A stretch of 23,032 nt of DNA, from the NCBI GenBank assembly GCA_030830725.1, contig JAURMN010000116.1, positions 1 through 23,032 on the forward strand. Direction: 5' to 3'. The position numbers and the translations under genes are program-made. Source of the DNA: Balneolales bacterium. Its GTDB lineage: Bacteria; Bacteroidota; Rhodothermia; Balneolales; Balneolaceae. Numbering within the stretch: the first letter of the stretch is position 1; each line of letters starts with the position of its first letter. The notes below the pieces were generated by a model, which was given only the letters and a program-made list of their open reading frames with translations, ran no database searches and had not been told where the DNA came from. Positions 16,267-23,032 of the stretch are shown in pieces.

Positions 16267-16295
16267 AAGATAAAGCGCAAATTTTCAGGAATCAA
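16267..16295 (-). promoter_or_regulatory. Candidate sigma70-like promoter for tRNA-Gln/prs
   Basis: On the minus strand TTGATT (-35-like) is followed after exactly 17 bases by TATCTT (-10-like), ending 24 bases before the tRNA 5' end. Both boxes match 4 of 6 consensus bases. The position is right for a stable-RNA promoter, but no start site has been shown. Confidence 0.45.
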
Positions 16296-16337
16296 GATAG
16301 ACTTGTATTTTGAATTGGTGGAACGTTCAAACGTGAA

Positions 16338-16357
16338 TAGGGGGACTCAATCCCCTA
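16338..16357. other. Stem-loop in the leader of the PyrR-like gene
   Basis: TAGGGG (16338-16343) pairs with CCCCTA (16352-16357). An alternative pairing of GGGGA with TCCCC encloses a CTCAA loop. It lies about 65 bases before the start at 16422, in the divergent region with the tRNA-Gln promoter. No T-run follows, and it does not resemble the known PyrR binding loop. Its role is unknown; a structured leader or protein site are both possible. Confidence 0.35.
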
Positions 16358-16421
16358 CAGCAATGGTATTATTCGCAATCTCAATCACCCCAACCCCTTT
16401 CAAAAATAAATCCAGACTCCC

Positions 16422-16976
16422 ATGGTTCACGAAAATTTGATGAGTCGCTCCCGAATCGAGCGGACCGTACATCGGATGGCTCACGAACTGGCCGAGGTCA
16501 TTAAAGATCAACCCTTGCTTTTGATTGGGATGAACCAGAGAGGATTGGCACTTGCCGGAGCTCTTTATGACTCCTTTATTCGATTTGAATTGGGTAAAGC
16601 TTCATGTATGGGGCTGGATACCATGGAAATGTCTCAGTCAGCAACATCCGCTGGGGAGACAGATCAGCAACCCTCATACAGGATTGCACAACATCGGGGA
16701 GTGGTGGTTTTGTGCGACGATGTTATTTTTTCAGGTAAAACGCTTTTCAACGTATTGAAAGGGCTCCCAGATTCGTCAGGAATCAATGCGATTCACATCG
16801 CAACCTTGATTGATCGCGGTCATCGCGCATTCCCTGTTTCCCCTTCAGTTTGCGGGTTAACCCTGCAAACAAAACAGGGCGAGCACATTACTGTGGAGGT
16901 CACAAAAGGCCGTAACCTGGACGGCTTGCAGATTCCGTCATTGGAGGCTGTCATTCTTGTGTTGAACGAAGAGTGA
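16422..16976 (+). CDS. PyrR-like phosphoribosyltransferase
   Basis: This 184-residue type I phosphoribosyltransferase-fold protein has the PRPP loop VVVLCDDVIFSGKT (94-107) and the substrate-side motif LLIGMNQRGLALAGAL (33-48). The PyrR-like block ATLIDRGHRAFPVSPSVCGLTLQT (127-150) is also present; PyrR proteins typically have a DRGHRELPI block there. The N-terminal IERTVHRMAHELAE also fits PyrR. It could have uracil phosphoribosyltransferase activity or act as an RNA-binding regulator, but no pyrimidine genes are adjacent and no attenuator of known type is visible. The start at 16422 is kept; Met7 (MSRSRIERTV, 16440) fits family lengths equally well. It is divergent from prs, whose product PRPP is its expected substrate. 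Confidence 0.75.
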   Translation: MVHENLMSRSRIERTVHRMAHELAEVIKDQPLLLIGMNQRGLALAGALYDSFIRFELGKASCMGLDTMEMSQSATSAGETDQQPSYRIAQHRGVVVLCDDVIFSGKTLFNVLKGLPDSSGINAIHIATLIDRGHRAFPVSPSVCGLTLQTKQGEHITVEVTKGRNLDGLQIPSLEAVILVLNEE

Positions 16977-17032
16977 TTCGAAGAATGTCTTCCAGATAAT
17001 TTTTATTTCGCTTTCGAAAAATTTATTTCCCA

Positions 17033-17920
17033 ATGAAAAAAATTCCACCACTTTTGCGTTCTGCGATCGTAACCCTGTCCATTTTGGGTCTGACTCAACT
17101 CGCGTATGCTCAGGAACCCTTTTCCTTTCCAGATAGTCTTAGAGGATATACCCTCAATTGGAAAGGCACACTCAATGGAACTCAGGTCAGTTATAGCAAT
17201 TGGGCAAAAGGAGGGGCTAATTCTATTTCGGTAACAACCAGTTCCATTCTGACTCTTTTGTATCAGAAAGATCGGCTTCACTATGGTGCGCGCCTCGACA
17301 CTCGATATGGACGTGCCCGTGTGGATGGTAATAGCAACCGGAAAACGGATGATCGATTCAGTTTCCGGAATCGAGTGCTGTATGACATTACCAATGTAGA
17401 CGGTCTTTTACGCGTCTATTCCGAGGTTCACTTTCTCACACAGTTTGCAGACGGGTTTGAGTATGCTAAGAAGGATACCGATCCCGATGTTCTGATTTCG
17501 GGATGGCTTTCACCAGCGTATTTGACTGAAGGTGTGGGGTTAATGTGGCAAGTTAAGCCGAGATTTTCGATAGAAACCGGGATTGGTCTCAAGCAAACAT
17601 TCGTAACCGATGAGTCGTTGGCAACTCGATACGGAATTAATGAAGGAGAACAGGTTCGGAATGAAGGAGGGATTACGGTTGGGGTAAGTTTTGAGAATGA
17701 AATTATGCCTAATGTAAATTATACACTTGGAGCAGAGACGTTTTCTACATTTCAGGGAGCGTTTAAGGAAACAGATGTGTCGATTTCAAATCTGATTGTC
17801 GGCAAGATTAATTCCTATTTGAATATGACGTTTCAGTTTAATATGGTTTATGATCGCGATTTTTCTACCAAACTACAGACCAGCCAGTTGCTTGCAGCCG
17901 GTCTCTCCGTTATGCTTTAA
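17033..17920 (+). CDS. DUF3078 family protein, predicted outer-membrane beta-barrel
   Basis: This 295-residue protein has a signal peptide (AIVTLSILGLTQLAYA, cleavage before QEPF at about residue 27). The rest matches the DUF3078 pattern: the hallmark SNWAKGGANSISVTTSSILTLLYQKDRLHYGARLDTRYG, then DDRFSFRNRVLYD, a QFADGFEY block, SGWLSPAYLTEGVGLMWQVKPRFSI, and a final region of alternating strands ending LLAAGLSVML. The composition is that of an outer-membrane barrel. The function of the family is unknown. It lies 56 bases after the PyrR-like gene and 18 bases before the decarboxylase gene, so it is probably cotranscribed with the latter. No Shine-Dalgarno sequence precedes the ATG. Confidence 0.85.
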   Translation: MKKIPPLLRSAIVTLSILGLTQLAYAQEPFSFPDSLRGYTLNWKGTLNGTQVSYSNWAKGGANSISVTTSSILTLLYQKDRLHYGARLDTRYGRARVDGNSNRKTDDRFSFRNRVLYDITNVDGLLRVYSEVHFLTQFADGFEYAKKDTDPDVLISGWLSPAYLTEGVGLMWQVKPRFSIETGIGLKQTFVTDESLATRYGINEGEQVRNEGGITVGVSFENEIMPNVNYTLGAETFSTFQGAFKETDVSISNLIVGKINSYLNMTFQFNMVYDRDFSTKLQTSQLLAAGLSVML

Positions 17921-17938
17921 GGATCAGAGCTACTCCCA

Positions 17939-19288
17939 ATGAACCGTTACTCCCCCTATTTACCACTTTTGGAGAACTATTTGGGCTCACTTGATGAGTG
18001 GCGATCAGGATTTGATAATGGGGCAGAAGGGCATGGGAAGGGAATCGAGAATGGACTTTCTGAATCCGAGCAAGTTCACATGTCACAGATTCTGGATGAG
18101 TTGACCCACCGGCTTAAAGGTAATTATCCGTTTCACCATTCCCGTTACGCCGGGCAGATGCTCAAGCCACCTCATCCTATTGCATGGCTGGCCTATTCTC
18201 TGGCCATGACCATCAATCCCAATAACCATGCCCTCGACGGCGGGCCTCCGACATCAGCGATGGAATTGGAGGTCGTTTCGCAACTGGCCACCATGATCGG
18301 ATTTGCGAAGCATCTGGGTCATTTAACCTCTGGGGGTACGGTCGCAAATTTGGAAGCGTTGTGGGTTGCACGAAAAACACATCCGGATTTGGCTATTGCC
18401 TTTAGTTCTAATGCCCATTATACGCATTCTCGAATGGCGGAAGTGATTGGAGTGCAAGCAATCGAACTCTCGGGAGATATCGATGAGATGCTAATTCAAT
18501 TAAGGGATCAGGCGTCTATTATCGGAACACTTGTTGTCACGATGGGGACAACGGGCAGAGGCAAGGTGGAACCTCTCCATCGCATACTACCCGTTGCCAA
18601 AGAGCTGGGCCTTCGAATCCATGTGGATGCTGCTTATGGAGGGTTTTTCTCTTTGATTGCCGGTCAGGAGGGAATCGATGCGCACCCGTGGACCGTGTTG
18701 TCGGAAGCGGACTCCGTGGTCATCGATCCTCATAAACATGGTTTACAACCCTATGGTTGTGGTGCCGTACTGTTCAGGGATCCCGAAGTGGGACGATTTT
18801 ACAAGCATGATTCACCCTATACCTATTTTACATCCGATCAACTTCATTTGGGAGAAATTACCCTGGAGTGTTCCCGAGCCGGAGCCAGTGCGGCAGCGCT
18901 TTGGTCGACCCTAAAACTATTTCCCTTACATCGAGGTGGATTGGGTGGAATTCTTTTAGAATGCCGAAAGGCTGCTCTGGAGTTTTCGGATAGGATTCGC
19001 TCACATCCTTCATGGACCCTTCTTGAATCTCCAGAATTGGATATCGTACTTTGGTTTACGGCGTTACAGAACGGGACCTCTGCCATTTCTACGTATCATC
19101 AATCATGGTTTGAAGCCAAAATGAAGGACACCGCATCTCCATGGTTTGTTTCTCTTTATTCTATGGATTCCCATGAATTTGCGACGTTGCACCCCGAGGT
19201 TAACGTGGATTCGGAGACTGTAACCCTATTACGCAGTGTATTAATGAAACCTGAGCATCACGGAAGTCTGCAAGGGCTGCTGGACTAA
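17939..19288 (+). CDS. PLP-dependent group II amino-acid decarboxylase-like enzyme
   Basis: This 449-residue fold-type I PLP enzyme belongs to the pyridoxal-dependent decarboxylase family (Glu/Tyr/aromatic/Asp decarboxylases). Visible motifs are HSRYAGQMLKPPHPIAWLAY (67-86), the Gly-rich cofactor loop LTSGGTVANLEAL (129-141), SSNAHYTHSRMAEVIG with the ring-stacking His160, HVDAAYGGF (228-236) with Asp230 for the pyridine nitrogen, and DPHKHGLQPYGCGAVLF (263-279) with the Schiff-base Lys266. The substrate cannot be set from sequence; aspartate or an aromatic amino acid are options. It starts 18 bases after the DUF3078 gene. Its stop shares 4 bases with the stop of the convergent gene on the minus strand, so no room is left for a terminator between the two. 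Confidence 0.85.
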   Translation: MNRYSPYLPLLENYLGSLDEWRSGFDNGAEGHGKGIENGLSESEQVHMSQILDELTHRLKGNYPFHHSRYAGQMLKPPHPIAWLAYSLAMTINPNNHALDGGPPTSAMELEVVSQLATMIGFAKHLGHLTSGGTVANLEALWVARKTHPDLAIAFSSNAHYTHSRMAEVIGVQAIELSGDIDEMLIQLRDQASIIGTLVVTMGTTGRGKVEPLHRILPVAKELGLRIHVDAAYGGFFSLIAGQEGIDAHPWTVLSEADSVVIDPHKHGLQPYGCGAVLFRDPEVGRFYKHDSPYTYFTSDQLHLGEITLECSRAGASAAALWSTLKLFPLHRGGLGGILLECRKAALEFSDRIRSHPSWTLLESPELDIVLWFTALQNGTSAISTYHQSWFEAKMKDTASPWFVSLYSMDSHEFATLHPEVNVDSETVTLLRSVLMKPEHHGSLQGLLD

Positions 19289-21681
19289 GGGATTCGAGTC
19301 GCACCCGCTACCACTAGGGGTAACTTTACCACCAAATCACGAGCTGTCTCACTTCCGGTTGCTTCCGCTAGAATCAGGTATAATCCTACTGGAATGCGGA
19401 GGCCCTGTTCATTACGGCCGTCCCACAAAAACACCCCTTTTGTTCCTGCCCGTCCCAGAAAAAGTGACCGAACAAATCGTCCTTCTATATCAAATACCCG
19501 AACACGCAACGCATAATCGGTGACATCCAATTGATACGAGATCTGTAGATGATCTTCAAATCCGTCATCATTTGGTGAAAATGGATTTGGGCTCGCCACA
19601 ATCCAGTTTGCTTCGAAAAGTGGATTAGAAATCTGTGTATGGATGGAATTTTCCCATCCTGGTGTTCCTCCCGATCGGCTTGCGCTGGTTCCCCAATTAT
19701 CTTTTCTGAGACCAGATAAGCCGGATTGGATTCGTTCAAGAGCATATCCACGAAGAACCGGTAAGGCCCGATGATGCCATTCCTGGCTGTAGTAGATGCT
19801 GTCGAGAATCGTCTGTTCGTTTTGCAGAATTAACAGACTTCCGCTGTTGGCGAGGGAGAGTGTTTTAGCTTGATAGCGCAAGGCTAATGTCATGAATGGA
19901 TAATCATAGGATCCTATTTCCTCAATTGGATTCAGTGAGTAGAAAGGCCATTTCCCGGCGTCCTGCACGATATCCTTCCGAACCGACTCCAGATAGTGGC
20001 CTAGACGACTGGATTTAAAGCCGGTTGATTCAGATTCCGGATAAATCAGCACATACCCATTTGGGGGAATTACCCCATGAGGAGAAAAAGTTGAGCACTC
20101 ATCACAGGTTAGTCGAAACGGTCGAATTGCCCCGGTTTCGTCCGACCCTTTATGATAGAAAAGGCCTTTAGCAGAGATGGGATAGGGTGTGGTATTGTGA
20201 AGCTCCAGATATTGCGTTTGATCAACATAGCCGTCATCGGGATCTGAAAGTGGATTAAATAACACTTCATTCATTTGAAGAGCGCCAAATTCTGGAGGAT
20301 AATACCGATAAACCGGATAGAGAGAGTCCCGGAGAATCCACCCATCTTCGTCAATAATCTGATGAAATCGAAGTAAATACTTTCCAAACCCAATAGGCTC
20401 CTCATAGCGAATCTGAAGTGGGTTGTCTCCTCTTATTTCCGTCGATTCTGAGTTTGAGTGTCGATCGCTTAGGAACACAAGTGGAGGTTGATCGGATTGC
20501 CTGGGATAGCTTTTTGTGAGATTTACTGGGGAAGATCGCACGTCCAGATTTGCCGGTCGAGAAAGTCTTAACTCCACATGATGCTCATCCCTGATTGAAG
20601 CCTGAAGAATGTTGAAAGGGTTTTTCAACTCTAGAAAAATCTGGTCTTGGGAAAGTCCGGTTCCTTGTAAACTTTTAAATACATCAAGCCGAAATTCGTA
20701 GCGTCCCTCTGGAAGCGGTTGGAAATAGATATCCATGATTTCATTGTCTATATGCATGGAATCCGCCTTAAACTGCATCTCTGTTGAATCTTTTAGCAGA
20801 ATTTGATCTTTTGCTACTGCCCGAACGGGCTGATTGAATTTGAACTGCAAATGCGATTGATTTTTGAACCGTGCAGAGTCCAAAACAAAAGCACCAGGAA
20901 ATGTGCGAATGTCTACATTATCTACCCAGAATTTATCTGTTCGGGTGGTGCTATACGTGAAATAAAATCCTGTGTAGTGACTCACTTGATGAATGGAATC
21001 GTGGGTACGACTCCCTTGAATCCATTGATCTTCCACCAACGAACGTGCTTCCGTGAACCAGTTATCATCGGCATCTCGAGTTATACGTACTTCATATCCA
21101 CCATCTGTTAAGGGCAGGGGGATTCTAGATATCTCTTTAGCTGCACCATTGTCAATTCGGAAAAGACGGATTCGTTTTTCGGATCCATTTTCACCAAAAC
21201 GCATTGCGTATCCATTAATGGTGGCTGATTCTAAGGGTTGATCAGCCATCAGGTAAAACCACGTTTGATTTGTATTAGAAGGGGTAAAATCTTGATGAAT
21301 TGTGGCTCGCCACTGACCCGTGGTTCCGGCCTGCTTGACATAAAGGGCCGAATAGCCAGCGAATGGCGAATCGAGTTTTAAAACTGTATTCCCAGAATCG
21401 GGAGAATGTAGCCTAAAATGATCCAGATCCCCTATCCATTGGACAGGCATACCCGTAGCATAAGGCCAGACTGATTCTTCAAAATCATCCTGAATCCAAA
21501 ATAATGTCTCCGTAGTGTCGGTGGGTTGTGCCCATTCCTGCCTTTTTGACTGCCACTGAACGTGCACCGATTCCCATCCTCGAGCTGAAGAAAAAAAAGA
21601 GCCCGGGCTGTCATGCCCAGACCCCTGTTGAAGGACAATCAGGAATAGGAGTCCTGAATAGAAGTGATCCATGTGTACCAT
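19285..21681 (-). CDS. Exported lamin-tail-domain protein with C-terminal FlgD-Ig/CHU_C-like domain
   Basis: This 798-residue protein has a short signal peptide (HFYSGLLFLIVLQQGSG). An N-terminal beta-rich region of about 65-265 looks like a concanavalin-type sandwich (DDFEESVWPYATGMPVQWIGDLDHFRL... KFWVDNVDIRTF). A middle region contains Ig-like repeats. A lamin-tail domain spans about 465-675 (LQMNEVLFNPL, QYLELHNTTPYPISAKGL, LANSGSLLILQN, GTPGWEN). A FlgD-Ig/CHU_C-like domain closes it at about 697-790 (SPNPFSPNDDGFEDHLQISYQL, VFDIEGRFVRSL, GVFLWDGRNEQGLRIPVGLYLI). The last part resembles gliding-motility/T9SS-associated C-termini, so surface export is likely, though it differs from the type A domain at 4885. 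A second in-frame ATG at 21672 is possible. Function is unknown; a cell-surface or envelope-associated role fits. Confidence 0.82.
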   Translation of the reverse strand: MVHMDHFYSGLLFLIVLQQGSGHDSPGSFFSSARGWESVHVQWQSKRQEWAQPTDTTETLFWIQDDFEESVWPYATGMPVQWIGDLDHFRLHSPDSGNTVLKLDSPFAGYSALYVKQAGTTGQWRATIHQDFTPSNTNQTWFYLMADQPLESATINGYAMRFGENGSEKRIRLFRIDNGAAKEISRIPLPLTDGGYEVRITRDADDNWFTEARSLVEDQWIQGSRTHDSIHQVSHYTGFYFTYSTTRTDKFWVDNVDIRTFPGAFVLDSARFKNQSHLQFKFNQPVRAVAKDQILLKDSTEMQFKADSMHIDNEIMDIYFQPLPEGRYEFRLDVFKSLQGTGLSQDQIFLELKNPFNILQASIRDEHHVELRLSRPANLDVRSSPVNLTKSYPRQSDQPPLVFLSDRHSNSESTEIRGDNPLQIRYEEPIGFGKYLLRFHQIIDEDGWILRDSLYPVYRYYPPEFGALQMNEVLFNPLSDPDDGYVDQTQYLELHNTTPYPISAKGLFYHKGSDETGAIRPFRLTCDECSTFSPHGVIPPNGYVLIYPESESTGFKSSRLGHYLESVRKDIVQDAGKWPFYSLNPIEEIGSYDYPFMTLALRYQAKTLSLANSGSLLILQNEQTILDSIYYSQEWHHRALPVLRGYALERIQSGLSGLRKDNWGTSASRSGGTPGWENSIHTQISNPLFEANWIVASPNPFSPNDDGFEDHLQISYQLDVTDYALRVRVFDIEGRFVRSLFLGRAGTKGVFLWDGRNEQGLRIPVGLYLILAEATGSETARDLVVKLPLVVAGATRIP

Positions 21682-21735
21682 CGTGCTTATAGAAGCAACT
21701 CGAATGGCATTTCTTACAACAGGGGTGAAAATTTT

Positions 21736-22824
21736 TTAGACGCCAAAATACCCCTTGGAGGCGAGCAGTTCCGCATTTAAAATAGCGGCTCCTGCAGCAC
21801 CTCGTATCGTATTGTGCGCCATAGTGATATAGGAGACGATTGTGCCTTGAACGGTTTCGGTGCAACGAATACGTCCAACATGTGTGGCCATACCCGAAGC
21901 CTGATCGGCATGCTGACGTGGACGTGGAGAAAAGGGATCGGTGTGCACGATGATTGCAGGATCCACAGTGCTTGGCAAGTCCTCATCTGCAACCGGCGAC
22001 ACATAATCGGTCATCGCTGCACGCACCATCTCTTCGGTGACTCCGCCTCGATCCAACTCCACAACCATTGCCAAAGTATGACCCTCTAAAACAGGAACGC
22101 GGACTGCTGTCGGATAGATCGGAAACTCATTACCAGATCCGGCAGGGACACCTAACATTTTCAGCGGCTCTTCAATAATCTTACTCTCTTCGTCCGGGAT
22201 GTAGGGAATGAGATTCCCCATGATATCCATTGAGGGAACGCCTGGGTAGCCTGCCCCCGAAATCGCCTGCATCGAAGTCACGGTTACTTGTTTAACACCA
22301 AACGCATCATAGAGAGGTTTAAGTGACATCGTGAGTGGAATAGCCACGCAATTGGGGTTAGTGACGATGAAGCCTTTCTTTTTGGCGGAGTTCTCATCAA
22401 CAGCCCCCTCGCCCGACCAGTTTTGTCGCTTCACCCAATCTAGGTGAGAAGGATTCACCTCTGGGATCACCAAGGGTACATCCGGATGCATCCTGAAATT
22501 CTTTGCATTCGAAATCACCGAAATCCCGGCCGCGGCAAAGGCAGGCTCCACCTCTCCGGCCACCCCCGAATCCAACCCAGAAAAGACAAAATCGACGTCA
22601 TCAAACTCCTCAGGCACACAAGCTCGCACTACCATGGAGGCCACTTGATCCGATAAAAAAGAAGGTTCCCGCCACACGGTTGCCTCTCTAAATGCTTGAC
22701 CAGCAGAACGCTCCGAGGCGCCAAGAGCTGTGATGGTAAACCAAGGATGATCTTGAAGTAAACGGATAAATTTCTGGCCAACGGCTCCCGTTGCCCCTAA
22801 AATTCCTACGCGAAAAGCAGGCAT
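21736..22824 (-). CDS. asd: Aspartate-semialdehyde dehydrogenase (archaeal/fungal type)
   Basis: This 362-residue cytoplasmic enzyme reduces aspartyl phosphate to aspartate semialdehyde with NADPH, the branch point to Lys, Met, Thr and diaminopimelate. The N-terminal dinucleotide motif is GILGATGAVGQKF (7-19). The catalytic Cys159 sits in TNPNCVAI, and RVPVLEGH (242-249) carries the general-acid His249. SMQAISGAGYPG and the C-terminal NTIRGAAGAAILNAELL complete the family pattern. The length and the NPNC-VAIP and PYIPDEESKI blocks fit the archaeal/fungal branch more than the enterobacterial one. The start at 22824 (MPAFRVGILG) leaves the usual few residues before the first strand. It is the first gene read leftward from the divergent region at 22825-22996, which carries several GTGCA half-sites. 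Confidence 0.95.
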   Translation of the reverse strand: MPAFRVGILGATGAVGQKFIRLLQDHPWFTITALGASERSAGQAFREATVWREPSFLSDQVASMVVRACVPEEFDDVDFVFSGLDSGVAGEVEPAFAAAGISVISNAKNFRMHPDVPLVIPEVNPSHLDWVKRQNWSGEGAVDENSAKKKGFIVTNPNCVAIPLTMSLKPLYDAFGVKQVTVTSMQAISGAGYPGVPSMDIMGNLIPYIPDEESKIIEEPLKMLGVPAGSGNEFPIYPTAVRVPVLEGHTLAMVVELDRGGVTEEMVRAAMTDYVSPVADEDLPSTVDPAIIVHTDPFSPRPRQHADQASGMATHVGRIRCTETVQGTIVSYITMAHNTIRGAAGAAILNAELLASKGYFGV

Positions 22825-22867
22825 TTCGTTATCTTTTGTCGGTTTTGGAGATGATCTTTACATTCTC

Positions 22868-22929
22868 GGTGCAAAGTGTAAACGTAATACACAATATTGC
22901 ACTTACTATTAAGTGCATTCGTGCAAAGT
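22868..22929. promoter_or_regulatory. Cluster of GTGCA half-sites in the asd divergent region
   Basis: Four GTGCA/TGCAC elements lie within 62 bases. Two identical direct copies of GTGCAAAGT (22869-22877 and 22921-22929) are 52 bases apart, about five helical turns. Between them is a perfect dyad TGCACTT-ACTATT-AAGTGCA (22898-22917). A second dyad GTGTA-N7-TACAC (22876-22892) overlaps the first copy. Promoters for asd and for the gene at 22997 must lie here. The pattern suggests a dimeric regulator bound at several sites; its identity is unknown. Confidence 0.45.
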
Positions 22930-22996
22930 ATAGAAAAGTTTACCTTCCTAAACCGAACACATTTGAAAGATTATTACACTATTCAAGCAATTCCCC

Positions 22997-23032
22997 ATGG
23001 CCATAGATCACCTTCAGCAACTCGATAAAATC
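22997..23032 (+). CDS. Start of an unidentified gene cut by the right edge
   Basis: From ATG 22997 the frame reads MAIDHLQQLDKI and is open to the edge. It is placed where a gene divergent from asd would begin, 172 bases from the asd start. Twelve residues are too few to name it, and no Shine-Dalgarno sequence helps confirm the start. Confidence 0.4.
   Translation, partial: MAIDHLQQLDKI

Noticed and set aside
1..23032. CRISPR array, insertion sequence, prophage or attachment site
   Set aside because: No regularly spaced repeats, transposase or integrase frames, or flanking direct repeats were seen. The single tRNA has no partial copy elsewhere in the window.

Overview
The window looks like chromosomal DNA of a Gram-negative member of the Fibrobacterota-Chlorobiota-Bacteroidota group, most likely a marine Balneolota/Rhodothermota-type bacterium. 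The reasons are a PorV/PorQ-like outer-membrane protein, a type IX secretion (T9SS) C-terminal sorting domain with the NYPNPFNPTT signature, a DUF3078 protein, a NagB fused to a PIG-L domain, and starts that mostly lack a Shine-Dalgarno sequence. The taxon is inferred from family content, not from a marker gene. Genes are dense: no gap between genes exceeds about 180 bases, and no insertion sequence, phage gene or CRISPR array is visible.

Region 1 (1-10621) begins with the 3' end of a PorV/PorQ-family gene and continues as a carbohydrate-use locus. On the plus strand lie a GntR-headed regulator with a LacI-type sensor, two paralogous secreted GHL10 (DUF187) hydrolases, and a sodium:solute symporter. 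The first hydrolase is a predicted lipoprotein and the second a T9SS cargo with a golvesin-like binding domain. A bidirectional terminator follows at about 6717. Facing it on the minus strand is a two-gene unit of NagB-PIG-L and a lipoprotein FAD-dependent oxidoreductase. The simplest reading is that surface hydrolases release a sugar, probably an amino sugar, from a polymer. The symporter would import it, NagB would feed it to glycolysis, and the regulator would sense an intermediate. The substrate is not known from sequence. The upstream region of nagB holds a cluster of dyads that shares the 8-mer TTTACACG with the dyad upstream of the regulator.

Region 2 (10795-16295, minus strand) is housekeeping: promoter, tRNA-Gln(TTG), prs, rplY/ctc, pth, then hppA (membrane pyrophosphatase with a K+-dependence signature) and an unrecognised 228-residue protein. 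The tRNA-Gln/prs/rplY/pth run has a shared theme of translation and nucleotide metabolism. The longest prs frame runs through the tRNA, so the start has been moved to a TTG at 16147.

Region 3 (16422-19288, plus strand) holds a PyrR-like phosphoribosyltransferase, a DUF3078 outer-membrane protein and a PLP-dependent group II decarboxylase. The decarboxylase overlaps by 4 bases, tail to tail, with a large exported lamin-tail/FlgD-Ig protein on the minus strand. Upstream of that on the minus strand is archaeal/fungal-type aspartate-semialdehyde dehydrogenase (asd). The asd upstream region (22825-22996) is divergent to a gene cut by the right edge and carries four GTGCA half-sites and a 7-bp dyad.
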